From Planctomycetota bacterium (lineage in GTDB: Bacteria; Planctomycetota; UBA1135; GCA-002686595), in assembly GCA_016795325.1 (NCBI GenBank), contig JAEUHY010000035.1:1-64000 (forward strand): a DNA stretch of 64,000 nucleotides. The letters run 5' to 3'. Below are positions 7,675 to 20,553 of this stretch, piece by piece. A program made the position numbers and the translations under genes. Each line of letters starts with the position of its first letter. Positions within the stretch are counted from its first letter, which is position 1. Below the pieces are notes generated by a model. That model was not told the origin of the DNA, did not search any database, and saw nothing but the letters and a program-made list of their open reading frames with translations.

Positions 7675-9066
7675 TCAGCGCAGCCGCAGCACCAATTCGC
7701 GGTCGCCGCCCGGCGCCAGCGTGTAGTTGAAGAACCGGGCCGCTCCGTCCGGGCCGCGCAGCGCGAAGCTGTAGGGACCGGGAGCGAGCGCGTCGAGTTC
7801 GAAGCGTCCGTTCGAGGTGCTGTGCGCCGCGAGGTCTTCGATGCCCCACGCGCTCAAGCTCCACTCGCCGCCTTCGTCGACGCCTTCGAGCACGACCGTG
7901 AGCGCGCGGCGCGGCGTCAGGCGGACCCGCAGCTCGCCCTCGCTCGGCGCCGAGCTCCAGCACGGTGCGAGGCCCGCTGCGCGCACTTGGACCAGCGCAT
8001 CCGCAGGCGCCTGCGAGAAGGTGAAGCGCCCTTCGGAGTCGGTCGTCGTCGAGCTGAGCTTCGCCACGCCGAAACCAGCGTGCGCAGCCAGCGCGTCGAC
8101 CTTCACACCGCCCAGCGCCGCGCCGGACGGGTCGAGCACCACGCCCCGCATGCTCACACCGGGCTTGGTCTCGAAGTGCGTCCGCGCATCGGCGGACGCG
8201 AGCGACTGCACCTCGCTCGTGCGACCCTCCGAGTCGAGCAACAGGACTTCCAACGGACCGCTCCACACGCCGTCGAGCGTGAACGCTCCGTCTGCGTCGA
8301 GTTCGAGCTCGAAACGCGCGGCCAGTCCCTGATTCCCAGCGGGCCATGCAACCAGACTCGCGGCGCCGCGCGCGTTGGTCGTTCCCTTGAGCACGCTGCC
8401 GCGCGGCAACGTCAGCGCGAGCGAACTGCCGCGGAACGTCTCCTGCGCGAGCGGTCCGAACATCGTCGGCGCTAGGCCAGCTCCACGCGCTTCGAGCACG
8501 ACGCCGTCGCCGAGCTCTTGCGAGAACTCGACGCGGCCTTCGCCCACCGGCGCTCCCTGCGCCTCTCGCAGGAACTCACCGTCGCGCCAGCGAGCCACCA
8601 CTTGCGGAGCATGCACGGGCCGGCCCTCCGCATCGCGCAACTCGAGCGCGAGCGTGGTCGTGGGCGGCGCGTCTTGCGGCTCTTCGCGCAGTTCCGTCGT
8701 CGGCGCCTCAACGTCCGCGTGCTCCTCCGGCTTCCGTTCGGTCTCGTCGTTCGCGTTGTTCCGCGTCTCGTGCGACTCCGTCGGAGTCGCGGGCGCCTCG
8801 TCCTCGGAGGTCGACACTCGCAGATCGACGATCTCGGGAGTGCTCACGCTTTGCGTCGACTGCGCCGTCTCGTTCGCACGCGCGGCCCGGGCCGCGCGCG
8901 AGCGCTCCGCCGCCGTCGGTCGCGGAGGCTCCGGCGGCAACTCGTGCTTGGTCAGCGTCGTTGCGCTGGATTTGCGCTGCGACTTGGGCAGTTCGAACCA
9001 CACGACGCCAACGAGCCCGGTCATGACGACGATGGCTGCGATGGTGAGGGGACCGGTAGTCTTCAT
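7675..9066 (-). CDS. Membrane-anchored carboxypeptidase-regulatory-like domain protein
   Basis: The 463-aa protein starts at ATG 9066 with MKTTG and a single N-terminal helix (about residues 6-23). A long polar linker rich in Thr, Glu and Pro runs to about residue 140. The rest is repeated beta-sandwich units, the clearest being SMRGVVLDPSGAALGGVKV, the hallmark of carboxypeptidase-regulatory-like domains. The C-terminus has the LDALAPGPYSFAL strand typical of such repeats. No enzyme motif is seen. It is one of five architecturally similar proteins in the window (others at 48034, 51583, 58458 and 60510). It is convergent with the radical SAM gene and divergent from the tricorn-like protease. 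Confidence 0.8.
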   Translation of the reverse strand: MKTTGPLTIAAIVVMTGLVGVVWFELPKSQRKSSATTLTKHELPPEPPRPTAAERSRAARAARANETAQSTQSVSTPEIVDLRVSTSEDEAPATPTESHETRNNANDETERKPEEHADVEAPTTELREEPQDAPPTTTLALELRDAEGRPVHAPQVVARWRDGEFLREAQGAPVGEGRVEFSQELGDGVVLEARGAGLAPTMFGPLAQETFRGSSLALTLPRGSVLKGTTNARGAASLVAWPAGNQGLAARFELELDADGAFTLDGVWSGPLEVLLLDSEGRTSEVQSLASADARTHFETKPGVSMRGVVLDPSGAALGGVKVDALAAHAGFGVAKLSSTTTDSEGRFTFSQAPADALVQVRAAGLAPCWSSAPSEGELRVRLTPRRALTVVLEGVDEGGEWSLSAWGIEDLAAHSTSNGRFELDALAPGPYSFALRGPDGAARFFNYTLAPGGDRELVLRLR

Positions 9067-9195
9067 GGGAGCACGGAGGGAAGGGGGCGCGGGAACCGCG
9101 AGCTTCGGCAGCCCATCGCAGTGTTCTTGAGTGATTCGACACGCGCCGTCGCAACCGGTTTGACAAGTGCGCGCGGCGCTCCGCACTCTGGCTGG

Positions 9196-12501
<3,306 letters not shown>

Positions 12502-12538
12502 CGCACGCGCAGCGGGCCCGCTAGCCGGGCTGTGAACT

Positions 12539-12579
12539 AGGCGCGCGCCCGGCGAGTTCTTTCGCCGCGGCGCGCGCCT
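12539..12579 (+). terminator. Rho-independent-type terminator after the tricorn-like protease
   Basis: AGGCGCGCGCC (12539-12549) pairs with GGCGCGCGCCT (12569-12579). The inner CGGCGA/TCGCCG pairs as well, giving about 17 base pairs with a 6-base loop and one bulge. It is followed by the T-rich TCTTCGTTTCT. Confidence 0.75.
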
Positions 12580-12649
12580 TCTTCGTTTCTCGCGCAGAAC
12601 GAGCGTTCGATTCGCGCGCCGCCGCCCATGCTCTCTTGGAGAGAAGCTC

Positions 12650-15418
12650 ATGTTGGCGCCGTCCTCGCGTGTGCCGGCGCCGTTCGAGGGGACGGCGATC
12701 GGCTTGACTGCCGGCGCGCGCGCCGCGCCCGTCGACGAGTCCCTCTCGCCGGCGGAGGCGTTGCTGATCGAGTTTCTGGGCCAGCATTCCCTCGACGATC
12801 TCGAAGCTTTCGAGCGCTATTGCGCGCCGCTCGGCGAGCACGTCGAGCAGCTGCGCGAGTTGCGCGAGCATTGGGCGCGCATCGACTCGGTGCTCGGCGC
12901 GCGGCCGCCGGCTGACGCGACGCCGACGGGAGCGGGGAGCAGTGCTCTCGCCCTCGCTTTTGCGCAGGCGGCCAGCGCCGCGCCGCGGGAGGTTCGTCCC
13001 GTCGAGCCGCTCACGACTGGCTTCGAAGCGCTCCACGAACGCTTGAGCGCGCGCGCGGCGCACTCGGCGCGCTACACGCTCCAACGCGAACTCGGTCGCG
13101 GCGGCATGGGCGTGGTCTACGCCGCGTGGGATGGCGACTTGCGGCGCACCGTGGCCATGAAGGTTCTGCGCGACGAAGGTCTGGGGCTCGGCCCAGCCGC
13201 GCACTTTGCGCGCGCCCGGCGCTTGGCGCGCTTCCTCGCCGAAGCGCAGATCACGGGCCAGCTCGATCACCCGGGCATCGTCCCGGTCTACGACGTCGGG
13301 CTCGACGGCCAGGGCCGCGTGTTCTTCACCATGCCGCTCGTGGTCGGACGCGAGCTGCGCGAAGTGCTTCAACTGGCCGCGAAAGGCAGCGGCGGCTGGA
13401 GCCGCGAACGCGCGCTCGGCGTGTTCGTGAAGGTCTGCGAAGCGCTCGCGTTCGCGCACGCCAAGGGCGTCGTGCACCGCGACCTCAAGCCCTCGAACGT
13501 GATGGTCGGGGCGTTCGGCGAGGCCTACGTGATGGACTGGGGCCTGGCGCGCCTCAGCGCGGCGCCGGAGCCGGAGGAGCGCGGGCCGAGCGAGTTCGTG
13601 CGAACCGATCTGGACGTGGGGAGCGCAAATGAACTCGCCACACGCGACGGCGCGGTGCTCGGAACGCCGGCGTACATGGCGCCGGAACAGGCGCGCGGTC
13701 GGACGAGCGCGGTGGGGCCGCACAGCGACATCTACTCGCTCGGCGCGATGCTCTACCACCTGCTCAGTGGCGCGATGCCGTACGTCGACAGCACCGAGCG
13801 ACTGTCGGCGCAAGCGCTGATCGCAGCCCGACTCGCGGGGCCGCCGACGCCGCTCGAACGCCTGGCCGCCAAGACGCCTCCCGAGCTCATCGCCATCTGC
13901 GCCAAGGCGATGGCGGATGAGCCGACGCAGCGCTACGCGACTGCGCTCGAACTCGCGGCGGACCTCGAGGCGTACCTCGGACGGCGTCCCGTGCGCGCCT
14001 TCGACGCGACGCCCGCGTACCTGGTCGGCCTGGCGATTCGCCGCAACCGTGCTGTGGCGCTCGCGCTCGCCGCCGGAGCGCTTGTCGCGCTCGGTCTGGG
14101 AGTGCGCGACGTCGTGCGCTCGCGCGCCGCCGCGCACGAGCAGCTGGCCATCGCGCGCGATCTGGCGGGCGCGAACCAGCGTCTTCAGCGCGAAGCCGAC
14201 GTGCTCCTCGCGCGCACGTTGTGCGAGCGCGAGCGCAGCCTGCGCATGTCGAGCGAAGAGGAGCTCGAGCGGACGCATGGCTGGCGGCGCGAGGCCCAGG
14301 CCTTGCTCGCGCGCGACAGCGCGGATTCGCCTGCGGAGCACGAGTTCCACGCCGCGCTGGGATTCGCGCTCGAACGCGTGAGCGAGCGTGTGTCGCGTTT
14401 CGAAGCGCAGTCGGCCGTTGACGACGCCGCTTGGCAACGCGCTCGCGCGAGCATCGCGGCGTCGCCGCTGTACGGCGGTCTGCAACTGGAGCGGCAGTGG
14501 GGGCTCGCGCCGCTGCAACTCAACCCGCAGAGCGGGCTGTGGGAGTTCTGGGTCGTCGAAAGCGGTGCGCAGCCGCGCGTGGCCGATCCGGCGACCGGCC
14601 GCCTCGCGCCCGATCCCGCGTCGGCCCTCGTGCTCGTGCTCGTGCCCGGCGGCGTCGCGCGCCTGGGCAGCGCGCGCAACGACCTCGGCCGCAATCTGCT
14701 CTTCCCGCCGCAGTCCGGGGGCCGCGGCCGCGTCGACAACGAAGATGAGCGCGAACTCGAGCTCGCGCCGTTCTTCCTCGGCAAGTGCGAGGTCACGCAG
14801 GCCGTGTGGCAGCGCGTGAACGGCGCAAACCCCGCGCAGTTCAGCGATGGGGAGGTGTGCAAGTACGAGCCGTGGACCGCGTTGCTGCCCGTCGAGTCCG
14901 TGTCCTGGCGCGACGCGCACGCATTCGCGGACAAGCTCGGGCTCGCGCTCCCCAGCGAAGCGCAGTGGGAGTACGCCGCGCGTTGCGGCGATCCGCGGCC
15001 GCTGGCGTTCGGATCGAGCGACGACCTGTCCGCGCTGGCGGGCAAGGAAAACCTCAACGATCGACTCGGCTGCGAGTCGAACCCGGCCCCCGCGGCGTTG
15101 CTCAGCAGTCCGTGGTGCGACGGATACTGGAGCGTGGCGCCGGTGATGAGCTTCGCGCCGAATGCGTGGGGGCTGCACGACGTGCTCGGCAACGTGAGTG
15201 AGGCCTGCTCCGACGTCTACGTCGAAGCGCCGCTCGGCGGCGTGGTGCTCGGTCTCGACGGTCGGGCGCCGCTCGACGAGGGGCGTTTCCGCAGCTTCCG
15301 CGGGGCGTCGTACGCGACCGCGCGCGCCGAAGCCGTGCGCGTGGCCTTCCGCCAGTGGGATCGCCCGCAAGGCACGAACCACATCCGCGGCGTGCGCGTG
15401 GCGCGGCCGGTGCGCTGA
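12650..15418 (+). CDS. Ser/Thr protein kinase fused to a formylglycine-generating-enzyme-like domain
   Basis: The 922-aa protein starts at ATG 12650 with GGAGAG upstream. The order is an N-terminal helical region, then a Hanks-type kinase at about 140-400. The kinase has the Gly loop GRGGMG (from residue 149), Lys171 in AMKVL, catalytic Asp278 in HRDLKPSN and GTPAYMAPEQ. The metal-binding motif is DWG (Asp296) instead of DFG. A transmembrane helix near 465-485 and a coiled region follow, then a SUMF1/FGE-like sulfatase-modifying domain from about 655, with LPSEAQWEYAARCG and a WGLHDVLGNVSE core. Kinase-SUMF1 fusions of this sort are common in Planctomycetota. The catalytic Cys pair of true FGE is not obvious, so the domain may be a binding module outside the membrane. 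Confidence 0.92.
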   Translation: MLAPSSRVPAPFEGTAIGLTAGARAAPVDESLSPAEALLIEFLGQHSLDDLEAFERYCAPLGEHVEQLRELREHWARIDSVLGARPPADATPTGAGSSALALAFAQAASAAPREVRPVEPLTTGFEALHERLSARAAHSARYTLQRELGRGGMGVVYAAWDGDLRRTVAMKVLRDEGLGLGPAAHFARARRLARFLAEAQITGQLDHPGIVPVYDVGLDGQGRVFFTMPLVVGRELREVLQLAAKGSGGWSRERALGVFVKVCEALAFAHAKGVVHRDLKPSNVMVGAFGEAYVMDWGLARLSAAPEPEERGPSEFVRTDLDVGSANELATRDGAVLGTPAYMAPEQARGRTSAVGPHSDIYSLGAMLYHLLSGAMPYVDSTERLSAQALIAARLAGPPTPLERLAAKTPPELIAICAKAMADEPTQRYATALELAADLEAYLGRRPVRAFDATPAYLVGLAIRRNRAVALALAAGALVALGLGVRDVVRSRAAAHEQLAIARDLAGANQRLQREADVLLARTLCERERSLRMSSEEELERTHGWRREAQALLARDSADSPAEHEFHAALGFALERVSERVSRFEAQSAVDDAAWQRARASIAASPLYGGLQLERQWGLAPLQLNPQSGLWEFWVVESGAQPRVADPATGRLAPDPASALVLVLVPGGVARLGSARNDLGRNLLFPPQSGGRGRVDNEDERELELAPFFLGKCEVTQAVWQRVNGANPAQFSDGEVCKYEPWTALLPVESVSWRDAHAFADKLGLALPSEAQWEYAARCGDPRPLAFGSSDDLSALAGKENLNDRLGCESNPAPAALLSSPWCDGYWSVAPVMSFAPNAWGLHDVLGNVSEACSDVYVEAPLGGVVLGLDGRAPLDEGRFRSFRGASYATARAEAVRVAFRQWDRPQGTNHIRGVRVARPVR

Positions 15419-15450
15419 ACCGCCGGCGCTGCGAGCGTGCGCAGCACACT

Positions 15451-15502
15451 CCACGTGTGCGGGCGCCGTGTCGCGCACGCGTGTTGCGGCGCGCACACGT
15501 GG
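15451..15502. terminator. Bidirectional hairpin between convergent genes
   Basis: CCACGTGTGCG (15451-15461) is a perfect inverted repeat of CGCACACGTGG (15492-15502). The GC-rich interval between them can pair further. It lies between the converging kinase-FGE gene and the PASTA-like gene and probably terminates both. The T-tract is weak on both sides. Confidence 0.6.
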
Positions 15503-15506
15503 TGTT

Positions 15507-16172
15507 TCAGGGCTTGCGCTTGGGCGCCTTGAAGATCGCGAGCTCGTCGCGCGCAGCGCTGTAGCGCACGTAGAACCACAGCGCGCAACCCAGCGCGAGC
15601 AGGAACAGCGCCGCCGCGCCGGCGGCGAGCATCAGCAGCAGCGGGACCGGATCGTCGGCGGGGGACACGACGACGCCGACCTGGTTGCCGACGTCGATCG
15701 AACTTCCGGCGGCCGTGCACTGCGCGACCACGCGCGAAGCCGGCGTGGCGGCGGCGGACGAGCGGTCTTCCGCTTTGCCGCACGAAGGCACGACCGTGAG
15801 GCTCAGGCAGGACGCGCCGGCCAGGGCGCGCGCTTCCCCGAGCGAGAGCCCCACGAAGTTCGGCGTCGCAACCGCGTTCGACACGACGAAGGCGTAGTCA
15901 GCCGCGGCATCGATGCGCGAGCCGTGTGCAGGGTGCTGCAGCCTCACGCAGCCGTGCGTGGGCGCGCCGTCGAGCGGCTGCAGGTCGGGCCCGAGGAAGC
16001 GCGCTCGCTGGCGCAGCTCTTCGGGGAGCTCGCTCACCGCGCGGCCGACGTAGCTCTCCATCGTCGCGTCCTGCGGGCCGCGGTACGGGCCGCCGCCGTG
16101 GGCGCCGCCAGCCGGCGCGAGCAGCGCTAGCGCTCCGAGCGTCAGGTGGCGAAGAGTCGAGGGGCTGAGCAT
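15507..16172 (-). CDS. Exported membrane protein with PASTA-like domain
   Basis: The 221-aa protein starts at ATG 16172 with a signal peptide (about residues 1-26, ALALLAPAGGAHG). The middle contains a PASTA-like segment: PNFVGLSLGEARALA near 104-118 followed by strands ending IDVGNQVGVVVS. A C-terminal helix lies at about 175-200 with a short basic cytoplasmic tail. PASTA domains bind peptidoglycan in other proteins. Here it is a single divergent unit, so function is uncertain. It sits tail to tail with the kinase-FGE gene and head to head with the glycosyltransferase gene. Confidence 0.65.
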   Translation of the reverse strand: MLSPSTLRHLTLGALALLAPAGGAHGGGPYRGPQDATMESYVGRAVSELPEELRQRARFLGPDLQPLDGAPTHGCVRLQHPAHGSRIDAAADYAFVVSNAVATPNFVGLSLGEARALAGASCLSLTVVPSCGKAEDRSSAAATPASRVVAQCTAAGSSIDVGNQVGVVVSPADDPVPLLLMLAAGAAALFLLALGCALWFYVRYSAARDELAIFKAPKRKP

Positions 16173-16360
16173 GTGGACGGGCAGCGGGGAGGCCTGCGCT
16201 GGGAGCGGCGGAGCGTACGCCCTGCGCCTGGACTGTCAACGCGCGTCCCACGCTCCTTGGAGAGTGCAATCGCTCGGACGCTGCGGATAATCGCGGCCCC
16301 CCTGGACGCCTCGGGCGCTCGCGTCTTCCACGCCGCACGAGGTCGCCCCTGCCTTTCACG

Positions 16361-18100
16361 ATGAGCAAACCCGTCGTCGCTGTTGCTGCGTTGCTGCTCG
16401 TGGCGGCGCTTGCGCTCCCGACGGAGTCGCTGACGCGCGCGCTCGCGGGGCCCGGCATTCCGCTCGGCAAGCTCGCCACGGGTGTGCTGATCCTCAAGGG
16501 TGCGCTCGCGCTGCTCGCGCTGCTCCTGCTGCTGGCGTCGCGCTGGGCGCCGCGCGGCGAGACGTGCGAGCCGCTGGTGAGCTCCGGGCTGCGGCCCGCC
16601 GGTCGGCTCGACGCCGCAACCCTCTGGGCGCTCGCCGGGGTGAGCTTGCTCGGTCTGTCGCTGCGTTGGAATGCGCTCGGCGTGGGCCTGAGCTTCGACG
16701 AGATCGACACGCTGGTGAACTACGCGCGCCGCCCGCTGCACGAGGTGATCGCGCTGTTCGACTCGCAGAACCAGCACCTCGCCTACTCGGTGCTCGCGCG
16801 CCTGTCGTTCGTTGCCTTTGGTGAGAGCGCGGTGGCCTTGCGTCTGCCCGCAGCGCTGCTGGGAGTCGCGAGCCTGCTCGCCACGTACGGTTTCGCGCGC
16901 CGCGTCGCGGACTGGCGCGAGTCGATCTTCGCCACCGTGCTGCTCACGGTCGCCTACCACCACATCTGGTTCTCGCAGAACGCGCGCGGCTACACCGGGC
17001 TGCTGCTCTTCACGCTGCTCGGTTCGTCGCAGTTCCTGCGCATGCTCGGCGAGACGCGTCCGGAGGGCCTGCGCGCGCCGCTGTGGTACGGCCTGTGGAT
17101 GGCGCTCGCCACGTTGACCCACGCGACCGCCGTGCTGATCGTCGGCGCCCACGCACTCGTGTGGCTGGGGCTGCTGTGGGCTCGGCGCGGTCAAGCGCTC
17201 GGCGCCAATCGCTGGCAGCCGGCGCTGGGCGGGCTGTTCGCGGCGAGCTTCTCGCTCGTCGGCCACGCGCTGGTCCTGCCGCAGTTCGTCGACACATTGC
17301 TCGCGCCGACGCTGCCGGGGGTGCAGAGCGTCTGGAAGAGTCCGTGGTGGCTCGTCAGCGAGACCTTCCAAGGCGTCGCGCGCGGCGTCCCCGGCGGCGC
17401 GTTGACGCTGGCGCTCGCTCTGGGCGTGTTCGCGCTCGGCGTGCTCTCGTACGCGCGCCAGAGCCTGGCCGTCCTCGCCGTGTTCTTCGCTCCGGCGCTG
17501 GTCATGCTCGCGGCGCTGCTGGCGACCAAACACAATCTCTGGCCGCGCATGTTTTTCTTCGGGGCCGGCTTCTACGTGCTCGTGGCGCTGCGCGGCATCG
17601 TCGAGTGGACGCGCATTTTTTCCTTCGGGCAGCTCCCTGGGCTGCTGAATCGTCTGACGCTTGCCGCACTTTCCCTGGCCTGCCTCGTGAACGCCGCGAG
17701 CATGCCGATGGCCTGGCTTCCCAAGCAGAACTTCGAAGGGCCGCGCGAGTTCCTTGCGCAGGTCCGCCGCCCGGGCGACGCCGTGGTGACCGTGGGGATG
17801 ACCACGCTGCCCTACGCCGCCTACTTCACTGAGCCTTGGCCGTCCGTCGATATTCCCGACGCGGCGCGTCCCGACTCCCAACGTAGTCTGGACGCGTTGC
17901 TCGCCATCGAAGCCGCGCATCCCCGCACCTGGATCGTGTTCACCACCCCGCCCCAACTCCTCGCGCGCCAGCCCCTGGTGTGGCAACGCATCGAGAGCGA
18001 GTACACCGCGCAGCGCGAGACGTTCTGGGGCACGCTCGGCGGCGGCGAGGTGGTCGTCGCGCGCCGCGACCGGCCGGAAGCGGGCGTGAACTCGCGATGA
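16361..18100 (+). CDS. Glycosyltransferase family 39-type membrane protein (ArnT/PMT-like)
   Basis: The 579-aa protein has about a dozen hydrophobic helices. The first extracytoplasmic loop carries the acidic motif SFDEID (Asp113-Glu114) expected for GT39/GT83 polyprenyl-phosphate-sugar transferases. The segment YHHIWFSQNARGYTGL (from about residue 204) matches the conserved ARGY-type motif of the family. It would transfer a sugar from a lipid carrier to lipid or protein on the outer face of the membrane. Its stop overlaps the next start in ATGA, starting a co-directional run 16361-21747. Confidence 0.85.
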   Translation: MSKPVVAVAALLLVAALALPTESLTRALAGPGIPLGKLATGVLILKGALALLALLLLLASRWAPRGETCEPLVSSGLRPAGRLDAATLWALAGVSLLGLSLRWNALGVGLSFDEIDTLVNYARRPLHEVIALFDSQNQHLAYSVLARLSFVAFGESAVALRLPAALLGVASLLATYGFARRVADWRESIFATVLLTVAYHHIWFSQNARGYTGLLLFTLLGSSQFLRMLGETRPEGLRAPLWYGLWMALATLTHATAVLIVGAHALVWLGLLWARRGQALGANRWQPALGGLFAASFSLVGHALVLPQFVDTLLAPTLPGVQSVWKSPWWLVSETFQGVARGVPGGALTLALALGVFALGVLSYARQSLAVLAVFFAPALVMLAALLATKHNLWPRMFFFGAGFYVLVALRGIVEWTRIFSFGQLPGLLNRLTLAALSLACLVNAASMPMAWLPKQNFEGPREFLAQVRRPGDAVVTVGMTTLPYAAYFTEPWPSVDIPDAARPDSQRSLDALLAIEAAHPRTWIVFTTPPQLLARQPLVWQRIESEYTAQRETFWGTLGGGEVVVARRDRPEAGVNSR

Positions 18101-19119
18101 ACAAGCGCGCGGTCAAGCTCGGGATCAAGCTCGGCGTGAGCGGCGTGTTGATCGCGCTCATCGCCGCCGTCGTGCCCTGGGAGAAGTTGTGGACGAGCGT
18201 GCGCAGCCTCGACGCGCGCACCTGGGGCCTCGTGTGGCTGGGCTTCATCGCGGGGCACGCGCTCGGCGTGCTCAAGTGGCGCTACAACGTCAACCTCGGC
18301 ATCCGCAGCGCGCGCGCGCGTTTGTCGACCGTCGACGCAGCACAGTGCTACGCAGCGGGAATGTTCGCCAACCTGTGCCTGCCCAGCATCGTCGGCGGAG
18401 ACGCACTCAAGGCGCTGCTCGCCGCGAAGGTCACCGGCCGCGCGGAGGCGGCCGTGGTCGGCGGACTCACCGAGCGACTGATCGACACGTTCGCACTGCT
18501 CGTGCTGATCCTCGTCGGCGCTTGGTGGTCGTCGGACGCGATGCCGGGTTGGGCGCAGAGCACCGTGCAGGTCGGCGCGCTGGTCGCGCTCGCCGGCGCG
18601 GCGCTGTTCACGCCGCTGGTGTTGCGCGTCAAGCTCGCGCGCTGGCCGCGCAAGCTGCGGCGCACGGTCGGGCGCGCGCTCGTCGCGCTGCGCCGGCTCA
18701 CCGAACGTCCGCAGCGCGCGTTGCTGGTCTTCGCGCTTTCGCTCGTGATCCAGGCCTGGTTCGTGCTGCTCAACCGCGAACTCGGCCGCGGCATCGGCCT
18801 CGACGCGCCGCTCGCGGTGTGGTTCTTCGCCGTGCCGATGGCCAAGGCCATCACGCTGGCGCCGATCAGCTTCGGCGGCTTCGGGCTCCGCGAGGTCACG
18901 CTCGCCGGCTTCCTCGAAGCGCTTGCCAAGGCGCCGCGCGAGCTCGGCATCGCGGCGTCGGTTCTGTGGCAATCCGTGTTGGTCGCGACGGGACTTGCCG
19001 GCGGCGTGTTGTGGTTCGCGCTCGGCTTGCGGCGCGGCGCCAAGACCGGCGCGGGCCACGGCTCGCTGCTCGCGGAGCAGCGCAGGGCAACTTCGGGAGC
19101 GAGCGCGCGCCATGGCTGA
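18097..19119 (+). CDS. Lysylphosphatidylglycerol synthetase TM-domain/flippase-like membrane protein (UPF0104 type)
   Basis: The 340-aa protein starts at ATG 18097, overlapping the previous stop. It has about eight hydrophobic helices. Typical family features are the early KWRYNVNL segment, the N-terminal-third motif LPSIVGGDALKA, and SFGGFGLREV in the C-terminal third. There is no soluble aminoacyl-transferase domain, so it is the membrane part alone, as in lipid flippases of this superfamily. The preceding glycosyltransferase and following FAD enzyme suggest membrane lipid or glycolipid modification (inference). Confidence 0.85.
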   Translation: MNKRAVKLGIKLGVSGVLIALIAAVVPWEKLWTSVRSLDARTWGLVWLGFIAGHALGVLKWRYNVNLGIRSARARLSTVDAAQCYAAGMFANLCLPSIVGGDALKALLAAKVTGRAEAAVVGGLTERLIDTFALLVLILVGAWWSSDAMPGWAQSTVQVGALVALAGAALFTPLVLRVKLARWPRKLRRTVGRALVALRRLTERPQRALLVFALSLVIQAWFVLLNRELGRGIGLDAPLAVWFFAVPMAKAITLAPISFGGFGLREVTLAGFLEALAKAPRELGIAASVLWQSVLVATGLAGGVLWFALGLRRGAKTGAGHGSLLAEQRRATSGASARHG

Positions 19120-20542
19120 GCGTTCCTCGCGCGAGACACGCGTCGTGATCCTCGGCGGCGGACCGGCCGGCGTCGGCGCCGCGCGCGAGTTGCGTCGTCA
19201 GCAACGCGCGAGCGTCGTGCTGCTCGAACAAGGCGCGCACTTCGGCGGCAACGCCGGTTCGTTCGAGTACGGCGGTCAGTGGCTCGACTACGGCAGCCAC
19301 CGCCTGCATCCGGCGACCGAGCCGCGCATCTTGGCGGACATCCAGCAGCTCCTCGGCTCGGATCTGCGCGACCGTCCGCGCCACGGGCGCATCCGTTTGC
19401 TCGGCAAGTGGATCCACTTCCCGCTCAAGCCGCACGACTTGCTGCTGCGGCTCGACAAGAGCTTCGCGCTCGGTTCGTTGCGCGACATGCTCGCCAAACA
19501 CTTGCCAGGGCGCGCGCCGGAAGGCGACACGTTTGCGTCGGTGTTGCGAGCCAACCTCGGCCCGACGATCTGCGACGAGTTCTACTTTCCCTACGCCGTC
19601 AAGTTGTGGGGCCGCGATCCGCGCGAACTCTCCGGCGTGCAGGCGCGCAAACGTGTAGCCGCGGGCTCGTTCGGCAAGCTCGTGCGCAAAGTGATGAACG
19701 CGGTGCCGGGCTTCAAGAAGCCCGGCTCCGGACGCTTCTTCTATCCCGTGCGCGGCTTCGGGCAGATCAGCGAGGCGTACGCGCACGAAGCCGCCAAGCT
19801 CGGCGCGGACTTGCGGCTCGGTTGGCGCATGAGCGGGCTCGAGCAACTCGAGTCCGGTTGGCGAGTGCACGCGCAGAGCGCGAGCGCCCAGGAGACGTTC
19901 GAAGCCGACTACGTGTGGTCGACGATTCCGATTCCGGTGCTCGCGCGCGCCGTGCAACCCAAGGCGCCCGCGGACGTGCTCGCCGCCTGCTCCGACGTGC
20001 TGTACCGCTCGATGATCCTCGTCTACGTGCAACTGCCCGTCGAGCAGTTCACCGAGTACGACGCGCACTACTTCCCCGGCGCGAAGACGCGCATCACGCG
20101 CCTCTCGGAGCCCAAGAACTACTCGGTGCTCGGCAAGCCCGCGGGGTCGACGATCCTGTGCGCCGAGCTGCCATGCGACATGGGCGACGCGGTCTGGAAG
20201 ATGAGCGACGCCGACCTGGGGCGTCTCGTCGCCGAAGACCTCGCCGGCTGCGACATTCCGCTGCCCGCTGCGCCGACGGCGGTCTTCTCGCGCCGCTTGC
20301 CGCAGGCTTATCCGATCTACCTGCGCGGCTACGACAAACCGCTCAGCGTCGTCGAGACCTGGTCGAATTCGTTGCCGCGGTTGCTCTCCTACGGCCGCCA
20401 AGGACTGTTTCAACACGACAACACGCACCACGCGCTGTTCATGGCGTATTGCGCCGTAGAGTGCTTGAAGGACGGCGTGTTCGACGCCGCGCGCTGGAGC
20501 GAGTTCCGCAAAGTCTTCGCCACGCACGTCGTCGAGGACTAG
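19112..20542 (+). CDS. FAD-dependent amine oxidase/UDP-galactopyranose mutase-like oxidoreductase
   Basis: The 476-aa protein starts at ATG 19112, eight bases inside the previous gene. Residues 10-38 form a dinucleotide-binding fold (VVILGGGPAGVGAARELR with the acidic residue in VVLLEQ), followed by the flavin contact GGNAGSFEYGG. NAD(P)-binding amine oxidase-type proteins of this sort include UDP-galactopyranose mutases and protoporphyrinogen oxidase-like enzymes. WGRDPRELSGVQARKR and the late SRLPQAYPIYLRGYD-like stretch fit the mutase-like branch. The context with GT39 and flippase genes favours a sugar or polyprenyl substrate. It overlaps upstream and is followed after 11 bases by the probable selenoprotein gene. 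Confidence 0.82.
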   Translation: MAERSSRETRVVILGGGPAGVGAARELRRQQRASVVLLEQGAHFGGNAGSFEYGGQWLDYGSHRLHPATEPRILADIQQLLGSDLRDRPRHGRIRLLGKWIHFPLKPHDLLLRLDKSFALGSLRDMLAKHLPGRAPEGDTFASVLRANLGPTICDEFYFPYAVKLWGRDPRELSGVQARKRVAAGSFGKLVRKVMNAVPGFKKPGSGRFFYPVRGFGQISEAYAHEAAKLGADLRLGWRMSGLEQLESGWRVHAQSASAQETFEADYVWSTIPIPVLARAVQPKAPADVLAACSDVLYRSMILVYVQLPVEQFTEYDAHYFPGAKTRITRLSEPKNYSVLGKPAGSTILCAELPCDMGDAVWKMSDADLGRLVAEDLAGCDIPLPAAPTAVFSRRLPQAYPIYLRGYDKPLSVVETWSNSLPRLLSYGRQGLFQHDNTHHALFMAYCAVECLKDGVFDAARWSEFRKVFATHVVED

Positions 20543-20553
20543 AAGAAGTATCC

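Noticed and set aside
12521..15496. Minus-strand frame of 991 codons
   Set aside because: It lies over the kinase-FGE gene, whose motifs are unmistakable on the plus strand; the antisense translation is Arg/His-rich without motifs.
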